DNA of 5,550 nt from Pseudomonadota bacterium (GTDB taxonomy: Bacteria; Pseudomonadota; Gammaproteobacteria; Burkholderiales; Ferrovaceae), in the NCBI GenBank assembly GCA_021794775.1, contig JAJYQG010000077.1, positions 1-5,550 of the forward strand, in the 5' to 3' direction. The translations under genes were made by a program, and so were the position numbers. Under the pieces are notes generated by a model. It saw nothing but the letters and a program-made list of their open reading frames with translations. It did not search any database and was not told where the DNA came from. This document shows, piece after piece, positions 1 to 5,550 of this stretch. Positions within the stretch are counted from its first letter, which is position 1. The number at the start of each line of letters is the position of its first letter.

Positions 1-751
1 CCTCATCGATCTCGGGCAAGGCGGGCTCCGCCACGTCGCGCACATGAACCGAGAAGGTCACCGTTTTACCCGCCAGATTGGCCGCAGGGTAATCTGGCGG
101 GAACGTCATGGGGAAGGTCTTATCCTGACCAGCCGCAAGACCGATCAGCGCTTGCTCGAAATCCGCCAGAAAACGCCCGCTGCCCAGCACCAGAGCAACG
201 TCGGTGCCCTTACCCCCAGGAAATTCGACGCCATCGAGCATGCCGGTAAAGTCCATGGTAACCCGGTCTTCCAGAGCGGCCTCGCGACTCACCGTACGGT
301 AGGTCATACGCTGGCGACGCAACAATTCCAGCGTGCGATCGACATCCTCATCCACCACCGTCGTGACCGTTCTTTCCAGCACACGCCCCTCCCAGGAGCC
401 CAAAATAATCTCAGGGTAAACCTCGAAGGTAGCGGCAAATTCAAAATGATCGGCTTCCCCGGCAGGAACAGCTTCAAACCGTGGCATGCCCGCCACCGCC
501 AGCTTAAGGGTACGCAGTTCAGCACCAAATCGATCCTGAGCCAGGGCATTGATGGCATCTTCTTCAACCGATGGGCCATACTGCTGCACCACCATACGGT
601 AAGGAACCTTGCCAGGCCGGAAACCTTGCACACGCACGGTGCGCGCCAGCTTACGCAGACGCTTTTCCGTCTCCTGACGGACACTGTCCAGGGGAATGGT
701 CAATTGGAGACGACGCTCAAGCGGGTTGGTCTGGTTTGATTCCGTGGTCAT
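1..751 (-). CDS. tig: Trigger factor, ribosome-associated chaperone (3'-truncated by window edge)
   Basis: Trigger factor binds the ribosomal exit tunnel and shields nascent chains; it also has peptidyl-prolyl isomerase activity. The 250 visible codons translate to a clear family member. The N-terminal ribosome-binding domain carries the signature GFRPGKVP at residues 43-50 (GFRKGKVP in E. coli). An FKBP-like isomerase domain follows from about residue 150 to 245, with the recognisable stretches RVTMDFTG, FPGGKGTD and FPPDYPAANLAGK. The sequence stops at PEIDE, where the C-terminal substrate-binding arms should begin, so roughly 180-200 residues lie outside the window. The ATG at 751 is chosen because an AGGA (759-762) sits 7 nt upstream and the protein aligns from its N-terminus. 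The gene has its own promoter candidate at 786-794. In many proteobacteria clpP and clpX follow tig, but that cannot be seen here. Truncation is due to the window edge, not damage. Identification is secure. Confidence 0.97.
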   Translation of the reverse strand, partial: MTTESNQTNPLERRLQLTIPLDSVRQETEKRLRKLARTVRVQGFRPGKVPYRMVVQQYGPSVEEDAINALAQDRFGAELRTLKLAVAGMPRFEAVPAGEADHFEFAATFEVYPEIILGSWEGRVLERTVTTVVDEDVDRTLELLRRQRMTYRTVSREAALEDRVTMDFTGMLDGVEFPGGKGTDVALVLGSGRFLADFEQALIGLAAGQDKTFPMTFPPDYPAANLAGKTVTFSVHVRDVAEPALPEIDE

Positions 752-785
752 GACGCGATCCTGATCTGTTGGGACGAAACCTGTC

Positions 786-794
786 ATTGTACCA
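786..794 (-). promoter_or_regulatory. Extended -10 promoter candidate for tig
   Basis: Read on the minus strand this is TGGTACAAT: a TG-N extension followed by TACAAT, five of six matches to the sigma-70 -10 box. It lies 34 nt upstream of the tig ATG, giving a predicted leader of about 28 nt. No good -35 box lies 17 nt further up; the nearest resemblance (TTCGGC, 812-817) has a 20-nt spacer. Extended -10 promoters often tolerate a poor -35. This is pattern recognition only. Confidence 0.55.
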
Positions 795-813
795 AAAATG
801 ACGCAGGCCATGC

Positions 814-826
814 CGAACACCGTTCG
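814..826. repeat. Short perfect palindrome in the tig upstream region
   Basis: CGAAC-ACC-GTTCG, a perfect 5-bp inverted repeat with a 3-nt centre. It lies about 20 bp upstream of the tig -10 box, where the -35 region and an operator could be. It could be a protein-binding site, a small hairpin at the end of the upstream transcript, or chance. No known operator matches it exactly. Confidence 0.3.
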
Positions 827-833
827 AGACCGG

Positions 834-861
834 AAACCCGGCGGGCGTTCCCCTCGCCGGG
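834..861 (-). terminator. GC-rich hairpin after the HD-GYP gene, possible weak terminator
   Basis: A perfect 7-bp stem, CCCGGCG at 837-843 pairing with CGCCGGG at 855-861, with an 11-nt loop, begins 7 nt past the TAG stop of the HD-GYP gene. Read on the minus strand it is followed by only three T residues (834-836) and then CC. That is poor for an intrinsic terminator, so termination may be partial or Rho-aided. Position between two separate transcription units supports the call; the short T tract weakens it. Confidence 0.4.
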
Positions 862-868
862 CATCGTT

Positions 869-1936
869 CTAGACTGACCCCCCCTGAAACAACACCGCGT
901 CATCCTGGAAGCGCAGTGCAATGTCGAGCACCTTCTCCCAAGCGTGAAAGAACGCCTGAACACAGGCAGGGTCAAAATGCTTGCCCGCCTGATTCATCAG
1001 ATACTCGGCGGCACGCTCCATGGTCCACGCCTGTTTGTAGGGGCGCTCCGAAGTCAGGGCATCGAATACATCGGCAACCGCCACAATTCTGCCAAACAAG
1101 GGAATAGCTTGACCCTTGAGTCCATTGGGATACCCTGTACCATCAAATTTTTCATGGTGCGACAAGGCAATTTGAGCTGCTGCCTGAAGCACTTCCGATG
1201 CGCTGTTCCTGAGAATGTCATGCCCGTATTGGGCATGCATCTTCATGATTTCAAATTCGGGTGTGGTCAACTTCCCCTGCTTCAGCAAAATGGCATCGGG
1301 TATCCCGACTTTACCGATGTCATGCATCGGTGCCGCCTCGAAAAGCACGCAGCTTTGCTGCGGGTCCAGCCCAAGATTTTCTCCGATATGGCGCGAATAG
1401 TACGCCATGCGCAAAATATGGCTTCCGGTTTCCGGATCGCGGAATTCTGCCGCGCGCGATAACCTCAAGACAATTTCCCGCTCACGGTTGAGAATATCGG
1501 CCGTCGCCTTATCCACCTCGTTTTGCAACCATTCTGCGCGCGATTCCAGATCGCGCTGGTGGGTGCGCAGCAACAGCATGTTATGGCTGCGCGCCATGAA
1601 TTCCGTTTTATCCAGTGGTTTCGTCAGAAAGTCATTGGCACCCGCACGCAGGGCTTCGTGGCGCGCATCCGTCTGGTCGTTGGCGGTGACCATCATGATG
1701 GGAATATCCCCCCGCCCCTCGAGTTGGCGAAACTGGCGGATGAAAGCGATGCCATCCAGTTCGGGCATCATGTAATCGATGACCACCAAATCGGGCACAT
1801 GCATGCGGCACCACTCGAACGCCTCCAGAGCATCGGTGAAACAACGGGGGCGACAGTCCGGTCGTTTCTCGATGAGAAACTTCAACAGGGTCACGTTGAC
1901 CTGATTATCGTCCACGATGACCACTTCGTGCATCAT
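869..1936 (-). CDS. Response regulator with HD-GYP domain, predicted c-di-GMP phosphodiesterase
   Basis: A 355-residue cytoplasmic two-component regulator predicted to hydrolyse cyclic di-GMP when phosphorylated. Residues 3-122 are a receiver domain: acidic pair D9-D10, phosphoacceptor D54 within VVIDYMMPELDG, T84 and K106 (TKPLDK). A charged, probably coiled-coil linker spans about 120-160. The HD-GYP domain covers about 160-345, with E164, H173, the HD pair H205-D206 (MHDIGK), H234, HHEKFDGTGYP at 260-270 and D289. All metal-binding and GYP residues I can recognise are present, so it should be active. The ATG at 1936 is preferred over in-frame starts at 1975 and 1942 because AAGGGAG lies 7 nt ahead of it and the receiver fold begins at once. 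No histidine kinase is visible nearby, so the signal is unknown. The gene stands alone between ggt and tig, with gaps on both sides. Family assignment is secure; the precise role (motility, biofilm) is not inferable. Confidence 0.95.
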   Translation of the reverse strand: MMHEVVIVDDNQVNVTLLKFLIEKRPDCRPRCFTDALEAFEWCRMHVPDLVVIDYMMPELDGIAFIRQFRQLEGRGDIPIMMVTANDQTDARHEALRAGANDFLTKPLDKTEFMARSHNMLLLRTHQRDLESRAEWLQNEVDKATADILNREREIVLRLSRAAEFRDPETGSHILRMAYYSRHIGENLGLDPQQSCVLFEAAPMHDIGKVGIPDAILLKQGKLTTPEFEIMKMHAQYGHDILRNSASEVLQAAAQIALSHHEKFDGTGYPNGLKGQAIPLFGRIVAVADVFDALTSERPYKQAWTMERAAEYLMNQAGKHFDPACVQAFFHAWEKVLDIALRFQDDAVLFQGGSV

Positions 1937-1943
1937 GCCCATG

Positions 1944-1950
1944 CTCCCTT
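1944..1950 (-). promoter_or_regulatory. Ribosome binding site deciding the HD-GYP start
   Basis: AAGGGAG on the minus strand, 7 nt ahead of the ATG at 1936 and 10 nt ahead of the one at 1933, but only 1 nt ahead of the one at 1942. It therefore favours 1936 and excludes the longer 368-residue reading as the main product. Confidence 0.6.
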
Positions 1951-1965
1951 TCTGAACGGTAACCC

Positions 1966-1994
1966 AGCATAGCATCGTCCGGGCAAGGGAACAA
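1966..1994 (-). promoter_or_regulatory. Possible weak sigma-70 promoter for the HD-GYP gene
   Basis: On the minus strand, TTGTTC (1989-1994) is separated by 17 nt from TATGCT (1966-1971). The match is only 3 of 6 and 4 of 6 to the consensus boxes, but spacing is ideal and the pair sits in the only gap upstream of the gene, about 30 nt before the start codon. Read-through from ggt is the alternative, since no terminator is visible between the two. Confidence 0.3.
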
Positions 1995-2005
1995 TGGCGC
2001 TTGAC

Positions 2006-3706
2006 TCAGTGCTCCGGAATGCGCAACACGGTTCCTTCCCGACGTGGATCGGCAGCCCCCTCACGGCGCCCGGTCGCCTCATCGACCCCAACCCATTGAA
2101 CCGACCCCAGCGGTATGGGACTTGGCTCAACAAGGTCTCCCTGTTGACGCAAGGTTTGCACCAGGAAGGGCGGCAAGGCATCTTCCACCAGCGTATGCCC
2201 TTCGGCGTCCATGACAGCAAAGCGCGGCCTACGAATGGCATGCCCTGCGCTCAGCCCCCCATCGAGCATGTCCTGAGTCATTTCAAGAACCGTACTGATG
2301 ATGCTGACCCCTCCGGGCGACCCATAAGCACCCACCCAGCGGTCGCCATGAAAAAGCAAGGTTGGCATCATGCTGCTGCGTGGTCGATGGCCAGGGCGCA
2401 CATCATTGATGCCCGGATCGCTGGCCGAGGCGCGCGGCCTGAGATTGAAATCGGTCATCTCGTTGTTGAGAAAAAACCCATATTCCGGCACCAAAATACC
2501 AGTCCCCCACAGGGCTTCAACGGTCGTCGTGACACAGACGACATTACCCTCATGATCCACCACCGAGAAATGGGTGGTATGCAAGCCTTCCGGCGTATCG
2601 ACGGCCGTGGCCTGAGCCAGACGCTGGTGGCGATTCAAGCGTTGTGACCGTTGCTTCAGGTACGCCGGTGACAGCAATTGGGTAACGGGGATGGTGACGC
2701 CTGCTGGCGCATCTCCCATCCAGCGTGCGCGATCCGCCAGGGCAAGACGCATGGCGTCGATGGTCAAGCGAACTTCTTCGGGATCACCCAGGTCGAGTCC
2801 CGGAGTTTGGCCCGGATGAAAACGTTCGAGCATCCCCAACACTTGAAACATGGCCACACCACCGGACGACGGCGGCGGCATCGTCACCAGACGATAACCG
2901 CGGTAGGGATATTCCAGCGGGGTGCGCCATGCCACCTGGTACTGAGCCAGATCATCCCGTGTCATGCGCCCTGCCCCTGCAGCATCGACCTGGCGGTCCT
3001 GCTGAGCCGCCACCACCGCCTTGGCGATGGCTCCCCGATAAAAAGCCGTCACACCCTCCCGGGCAATCAGCTCAAAGGCATGCGCCAAAGCCGGTTGGCG
3101 CCAGCGTTGCCCCACTTGCAACGGTTTGCCATCCGCACCGTGGGTCAGCGCCCGGGCCGCCGGATCATGCTCCAAACGGGGACTTTGCAAAGCATGGGCC
3201 AAGTAGGGCGTAATCAGGAAACCATCACGGGCGTAATGCTGGGCAGGCGCCAAAGCTGCTGCCAAGGACAGCTTGCCCCAGCGCTGACGCAGCGCTTCAA
3301 CTCCGGCCAGGGTTCCCGGCACGCCAACGGCAATGCCTCGTGTCGAAGCCTGATCAAAATTCATGGCGCCAAACTGATCGGCCCGGTCGGCCGCTGGCGC
3401 CACCTCACGCGCATCGAGGGCATAGACCTCATGGGTCGCCGCGCGATAAACCAGGAAAAAAGCACCTCCGCCAATGCCCGAGGATTGGGGTTCAACGACA
3501 TTCAAAGCAAACTGGATGGCAGCGGCGGCATCCACAGCATCGCCGCCTTGACTTAGCGCCAAGGCCCCCGCCTCGGCGGCAAGCGGATGGGAAACGGAAA
3601 CCAGCGCATCACCGGCCCAAACCGGCTGCAGCATCAGGGCACAAGCGCTCCCCAGCAGAGCACGCTGAAACAGGCGCCACCAAAAAATGTCAGGCCGACC
3701 CTGCAT
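2006..3706 (-). CDS. ggt: Gamma-glutamyltransferase precursor, secreted (gamma-glutamyltranspeptidase)
   Basis: An N-terminal nucleophile hydrolase that transfers or hydrolyses the gamma-glutamyl group of glutathione and related compounds, normally periplasmic and self-cleaved into two subunits. The 566-residue reading has the usual family length. Residues 1-31 look like a signal peptide (Arg-containing n-region, LLGSACALMLQPV core, cleavage after VWA). Self-cleavage should occur before T377 in HTTHFSVVD, making a large subunit of about 345 residues and a small one of 190. R100 (LDAREVAP), S444-S445 (RPRSSM) and G465-G466 (GSPGG) match the substrate-carboxylate and oxyanion residues of E. coli Ggt. 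E397 and E416 stand where E. coli has N411 and Q430; D419 is kept. The start is uncertain. The ATG at 3706 gives a normal signal peptide and overlaps pssA by 17 nt but has no Shine-Dalgarno. The ATG at 3763 or GTG at 3796 would overlap pssA further and lengthen the n-region. It is the last gene of the apparent ilvC-psd-pssA-ggt run. Confidence 0.93.
   Translation of the reverse strand: MQGRPDIFWWRLFQRALLGSACALMLQPVWAGDALVSVSHPLAAEAGALALSQGGDAVDAAAAIQFALNVVEPQSSGIGGGAFFLVYRAATHEVYALDAREVAPAADRADQFGAMNFDQASTRGIAVGVPGTLAGVEALRQRWGKLSLAAALAPAQHYARDGFLITPYLAHALQSPRLEHDPAARALTHGADGKPLQVGQRWRQPALAHAFELIAREGVTAFYRGAIAKAVVAAQQDRQVDAAGAGRMTRDDLAQYQVAWRTPLEYPYRGYRLVTMPPPSSGGVAMFQVLGMLERFHPGQTPGLDLGDPEEVRLTIDAMRLALADRARWMGDAPAGVTIPVTQLLSPAYLKQRSQRLNRHQRLAQATAVDTPEGLHTTHFSVVDHEGNVVCVTTTVEALWGTGILVPEYGFFLNNEMTDFNLRPRASASDPGINDVRPGHRPRSSMMPTLLFHGDRWVGAYGSPGGVSIISTVLEMTQDMLDGGLSAGHAIRRPRFAVMDAEGHTLVEDALPPFLVQTLRQQGDLVEPSPIPLGSVQWVGVDEATGRREGAADPRREGTVLRIPEH
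3682..3703 (-). other. Small hairpin plus T6 run at the pssA-ggt junction
   Basis: On the minus strand CAGG-GTCGG-CCTG (3703-3691) can form a 4-bp stem, followed by ACA and six T residues (3687-3682). The stem begins just after the proposed ggt ATG and covers most of the pssA TGA (3690-3692). It resembles a very short intrinsic terminator or attenuator, but the stem is weak and the sequence is also ggt signal-peptide coding sequence, so it may be chance. Confidence 0.2.
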
Positions 3707-4499
3707 CACCGGAGGAGGCCGATGGTTTCTGGGCTGCTCCACGCTGCCGTCGTTTTTGACCATAACGCAATACCCACAGCACGTAGCCCGAAACACCGTA
3801 AATCAGGAAGAAACCCCAAAGTATCCGTGACTGGTCCAGACTCAACACGACAAACAGCAGCAAAATCAGCAACGCCGCCCAAAAAGGTACGCTGCGACGC
3901 AGATTGAGATCCTTGAAGCTGTAAAAACGTACGTTGGAAACCATCGACAAGCCGGCAAACAGGGTGATACACCAAGCGAGCCAGCTGACTTGCGCGCCGT
4001 CGAGCTGATAATCGGAGTGCAGTACCCACACCATGCCAGCCAGCAAGGCCGCAGCTGCAGGGCTTGGCAAACCAGTGAACCAACGTTTGTCGGCGACGGC
4101 CAACTGGGTATTGAAACGGGCCAGGCGCAAGGCCGCTCCTGCACAATACACAAAAGCCGCCAGCCAGCCCAGTTTGCCCATGCCGCGCAACGCCCAGTCG
4201 TACATCACAAGCGAAGGCGCCGCCCCAAAAGACACCATATCCGAAAGACTGTCGTACTCCGCACCGAAAGCGCTCTGGGTATGGGTCAGTCGTGCCACCC
4301 GACCATCGAGGCCATCGAGCACCATGGCAATGAAGATGGCCTGGGCAGCCAACTCAAAATGACCATTCATGCCTTGAACAATGGCAAAAAAACCGGAAAA
4401 CAGCGAGGCGGTGGTAAACAGATTGGGCAATATGTAGATGCCGCGACGCTGATGCGTGCGGTCCGGGCCCAATGACTCGTCTGTTCCTATATCGCTCAT
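3690..4499 (-). CDS. pssA: CDP-diacylglycerol-serine O-phosphatidyltransferase (phosphatidylserine synthase, membrane type)
   Basis: This integral membrane enzyme makes phosphatidylserine from CDP-diacylglycerol and L-serine, supplying the substrate of the adjacent psd product. The 269-residue protein has the complete CDP-alcohol phosphotransferase signature at residues 62-87: D62, D65-G66, A69-R70, G79, D83 and D87. It opens with a short polar stretch and RRGIYILPNLFTT, typical of this family. Hydrophobic segments lie at roughly 27-45, 48-62, 111-127, 147-162, 170-188, 203-220 and 225-244. The tail is basic, then Ala/Ser-rich. This is the CDP-alcohol phosphotransferase type, not the peripheral phospholipase D-like PssA of E. 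coli. Two adjacent ATGs (4502, 4499) are possible. The one at 4499 is preferred because AGGA (4506-4509) lies 6 nt ahead of it; for 4502 the spacing would be only 3 nt. Either start overlaps the psd TGA, implying translational coupling. An in-frame extension upstream to 4673 lies within psd and is rejected. Confidence 0.96.
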   Translation of the reverse strand: MSDIGTDESLGPDRTHQRRGIYILPNLFTTASLFSGFFAIVQGMNGHFELAAQAIFIAMVLDGLDGRVARLTHTQSAFGAEYDSLSDMVSFGAAPSLVMYDWALRGMGKLGWLAAFVYCAGAALRLARFNTQLAVADKRWFTGLPSPAAAALLAGMVWVLHSDYQLDGAQVSWLAWCITLFAGLSMVSNVRFYSFKDLNLRRSVPFWAALLILLLFVVLSLDQSRILWGFFLIYGVSGYVLWVLRYGQKRRQRGAAQKPSASSGDAGSA

Positions 4500-5158
4500 C
4501 ATCGTTCCTGTTCGTGCCATTGTGCCAGCACGGTGGTCGTCGCCTTGACCCGATCCCCAATCGCCACCAGGATCCTGGTCTCCGGAGGAACATACACATC
4601 GACCCGGGATCCAAAGCGAATGAAGCCGTAACGCTGACCTGCCGTCAATTTGTCCTGAGGGACAACGTAACATAAGATGCGTCGGGCAATCAACCCAGCC
4701 ACCTGAACCGAGGTCAACGATCCCTGAGGGGTATCGATGATGACGGCATTGCGCTCATTGGATTCGGAGGCCTTATCCAGATCGGCATTGACAAAGGCGC
4801 CAGGGTGATAACGAATTTCCCGTACCGTGCCATTCACCGGGCTGCGATTCGAATGAACATTAAAAACGTTCATGAATACACTGATTTTTATAGATGATCT
4901 CTGTTGCCAAGGGTCATTGGCCGGGGCCACCGCCACGATCCGACCGTCAGCAGGAGACAGAATCAGGCGCTCGCCCAAAGGAATCTGGCGTGGCGGATCA
5001 CGAAAAAACTGCAACACAAACAGCGCCAGGATCCAAACTGGCCAGGCCCATAGCAAGCCAAGCCAAAATTGAACCAACAGGGCCACCAGCAACAAGCCGA
5101 AAAGATAAGGCCACCCCTCGCGGGCGATCAAGGGGTGGGGGTATTGTGTGGTTTCCAA
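4499..5158 (-). CDS. psd: Phosphatidylserine decarboxylase proenzyme, short form
   Basis: A membrane-bound pyruvoyl enzyme that decarboxylates phosphatidylserine to phosphatidylethanolamine. At 219 residues it is the short form of the family, clearly smaller than the roughly 320-residue E. coli enzyme. Two hydrophobic segments at about 16-37 and 40-52 anchor the N-terminus. The proenzyme should cut itself between G183 and S184 in [11 protein letters not shown], with S184 becoming the pyruvoyl group. D71 (SPADG) and H102 (NVHSNRSP) match the Asp and His of the self-cleavage triad. The beta chain would be about 183 residues and the alpha chain 36. The start is TTG at 5158: an in-frame TGA lies 7 codons upstream, no ATG or GTG lies between, and the first in-frame Met is residue 96. 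The conserved N-terminus [12 protein letters not shown] begins just inside this start. Only 2 nt separate it from the ilvC stop, and no strong Shine-Dalgarno is visible, so ribosomes may reinitiate from ilvC. Confidence 0.95.
   Translation of the reverse strand: METTQYPHPLIAREGWPYLFGLLLVALLVQFWLGLLWAWPVWILALFVLQFFRDPPRQIPLGERLILSPADGRIVAVAPANDPWQQRSSIKISVFMNVFNVHSNRSPVNGTVREIRYHPGAFVNADLDKASESNERNAVIIDTPQGSLTSVQVAGLIARRILCYVVPQDKLTAGQRYGFIRFGSRVDVYVPPETRILVAIGDRVKATTTVLAQWHEQER
4506..4509 (-). promoter_or_regulatory. Ribosome binding site for pssA inside psd
   Basis: AGGA on the minus strand, within the last codons of psd and 6 nt before the ATG at 4499. It is short, but it is the only purine-rich match near the two candidate starts and favours the second ATG. 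Confidence 0.4.
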
Positions 5159-5160
5159 GG

Positions 5161-5550
<390 letters not shown>

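Noticed and set aside
304..684. 126-codon minus-strand frame inside tig
   Set aside because: An alternate frame of tig, Trp-, Cys- and Arg-rich, with no recognisable domain.
44..739. 231-codon open frame on the plus strand
   Set aside because: It is antisense to tig, whose translation matches trigger factor along the whole stretch; the plus frame resembles no known protein and is rich in His, Arg and Gln, typical of a shadow frame.
814..826. CGAAC-N3-GTTCG as a LexA/SOS box
   Set aside because: The Gram-positive type box needs a 4-nt centre (GAAC-N4-GTTC) and the proteobacterial boxes differ in sequence; one missing base in the centre makes the match unconvincing.
944..1462. 172-codon and overlapping plus-strand frames across the HD-GYP gene
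   Set aside because: Antisense shadows; the minus strand encodes the conserved HD-GYP motifs here.
1933..2241. 102-codon minus-strand frame spanning the ggt-HD-GYP gap
   Set aside because: Mostly an alternate frame of the ggt 3' end; the sequence has no recognisable features and would overlap both true genes.
1994..2647. 217-codon plus-strand open frame opposite the 3' part of ggt
   Set aside because: The minus strand encodes the Ggt small subunit with its catalytic threonine; the plus frame has no recognisable fold and no plausible ribosome binding site.
2678..3556. 292-codon plus-strand open frame opposite ggt
   Set aside because: Long open antisense frames are expected opposite GC-rich genes; the composition is low in hydrophobic core residues and no domain is recognisable.
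3990..4475. 161-codon plus-strand open frame opposite pssA
   Set aside because: Antisense to the CDP-alcohol phosphotransferase signature and membrane segments; a shadow frame.
4500..4673. N-terminal extension of pssA to 4673
   Set aside because: It lies wholly within psd in another frame, is not hydrophobic or family-like, and the family N-terminus begins just after 4499.

Overview
The window is an ordinary stretch of proteobacterial chromosome, GC-rich by eye, with six protein-coding genes that all read on the minus strand. I see no RNA genes, mobile elements or CRISPR arrays. The class I ketol-acid reductoisomerase, the ilvC-psd-pssA order and the trigger factor type fit a beta- or gammaproteobacterium or a relative such as Acidithiobacillia. 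The sequence alone does not settle the species.

In the direction of transcription (right to left), the window opens with the last 129 codons of ilvC (5550-5161). Next comes psd for phosphatidylserine decarboxylase (5158-4499), which must start at a non-ATG codon. pssA for CDP-diacylglycerol-serine O-phosphatidyltransferase (4499-3690) overlaps the psd stop. ggt for a secreted gamma-glutamyltransferase (start probably 3706, end 2006) overlaps the end of pssA. These four genes have at most 2 nt between them and look like one translationally coupled operon. PssA makes phosphatidylserine from CDP-diacylglycerol and serine, and Psd turns it into phosphatidylethanolamine. IlvC serves branched-chain amino acid synthesis. 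The Ggt precursor would be exported to act on glutathione or other gamma-glutamyl compounds.

After a 69-nt gap with a possible weak promoter lies a response regulator with an HD-GYP output domain (1936-869). It is a predicted c-di-GMP phosphodiesterase with all recognisable catalytic residues. A 117-nt gap then holds a GC-rich hairpin (possible terminator), a short perfect palindrome and a good extended -10 promoter. These precede tig (trigger factor), which runs off the left edge after 250 codons.

I found no convincing new biological system. The points most worth a second look are the TTG start of psd, ggt riding at the end of a phospholipid operon with an unusual start region, the acidic substitutions in the Ggt active site, and the orphan HD-GYP regulator. 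The long open frames on the plus strand are shadows of these genes.
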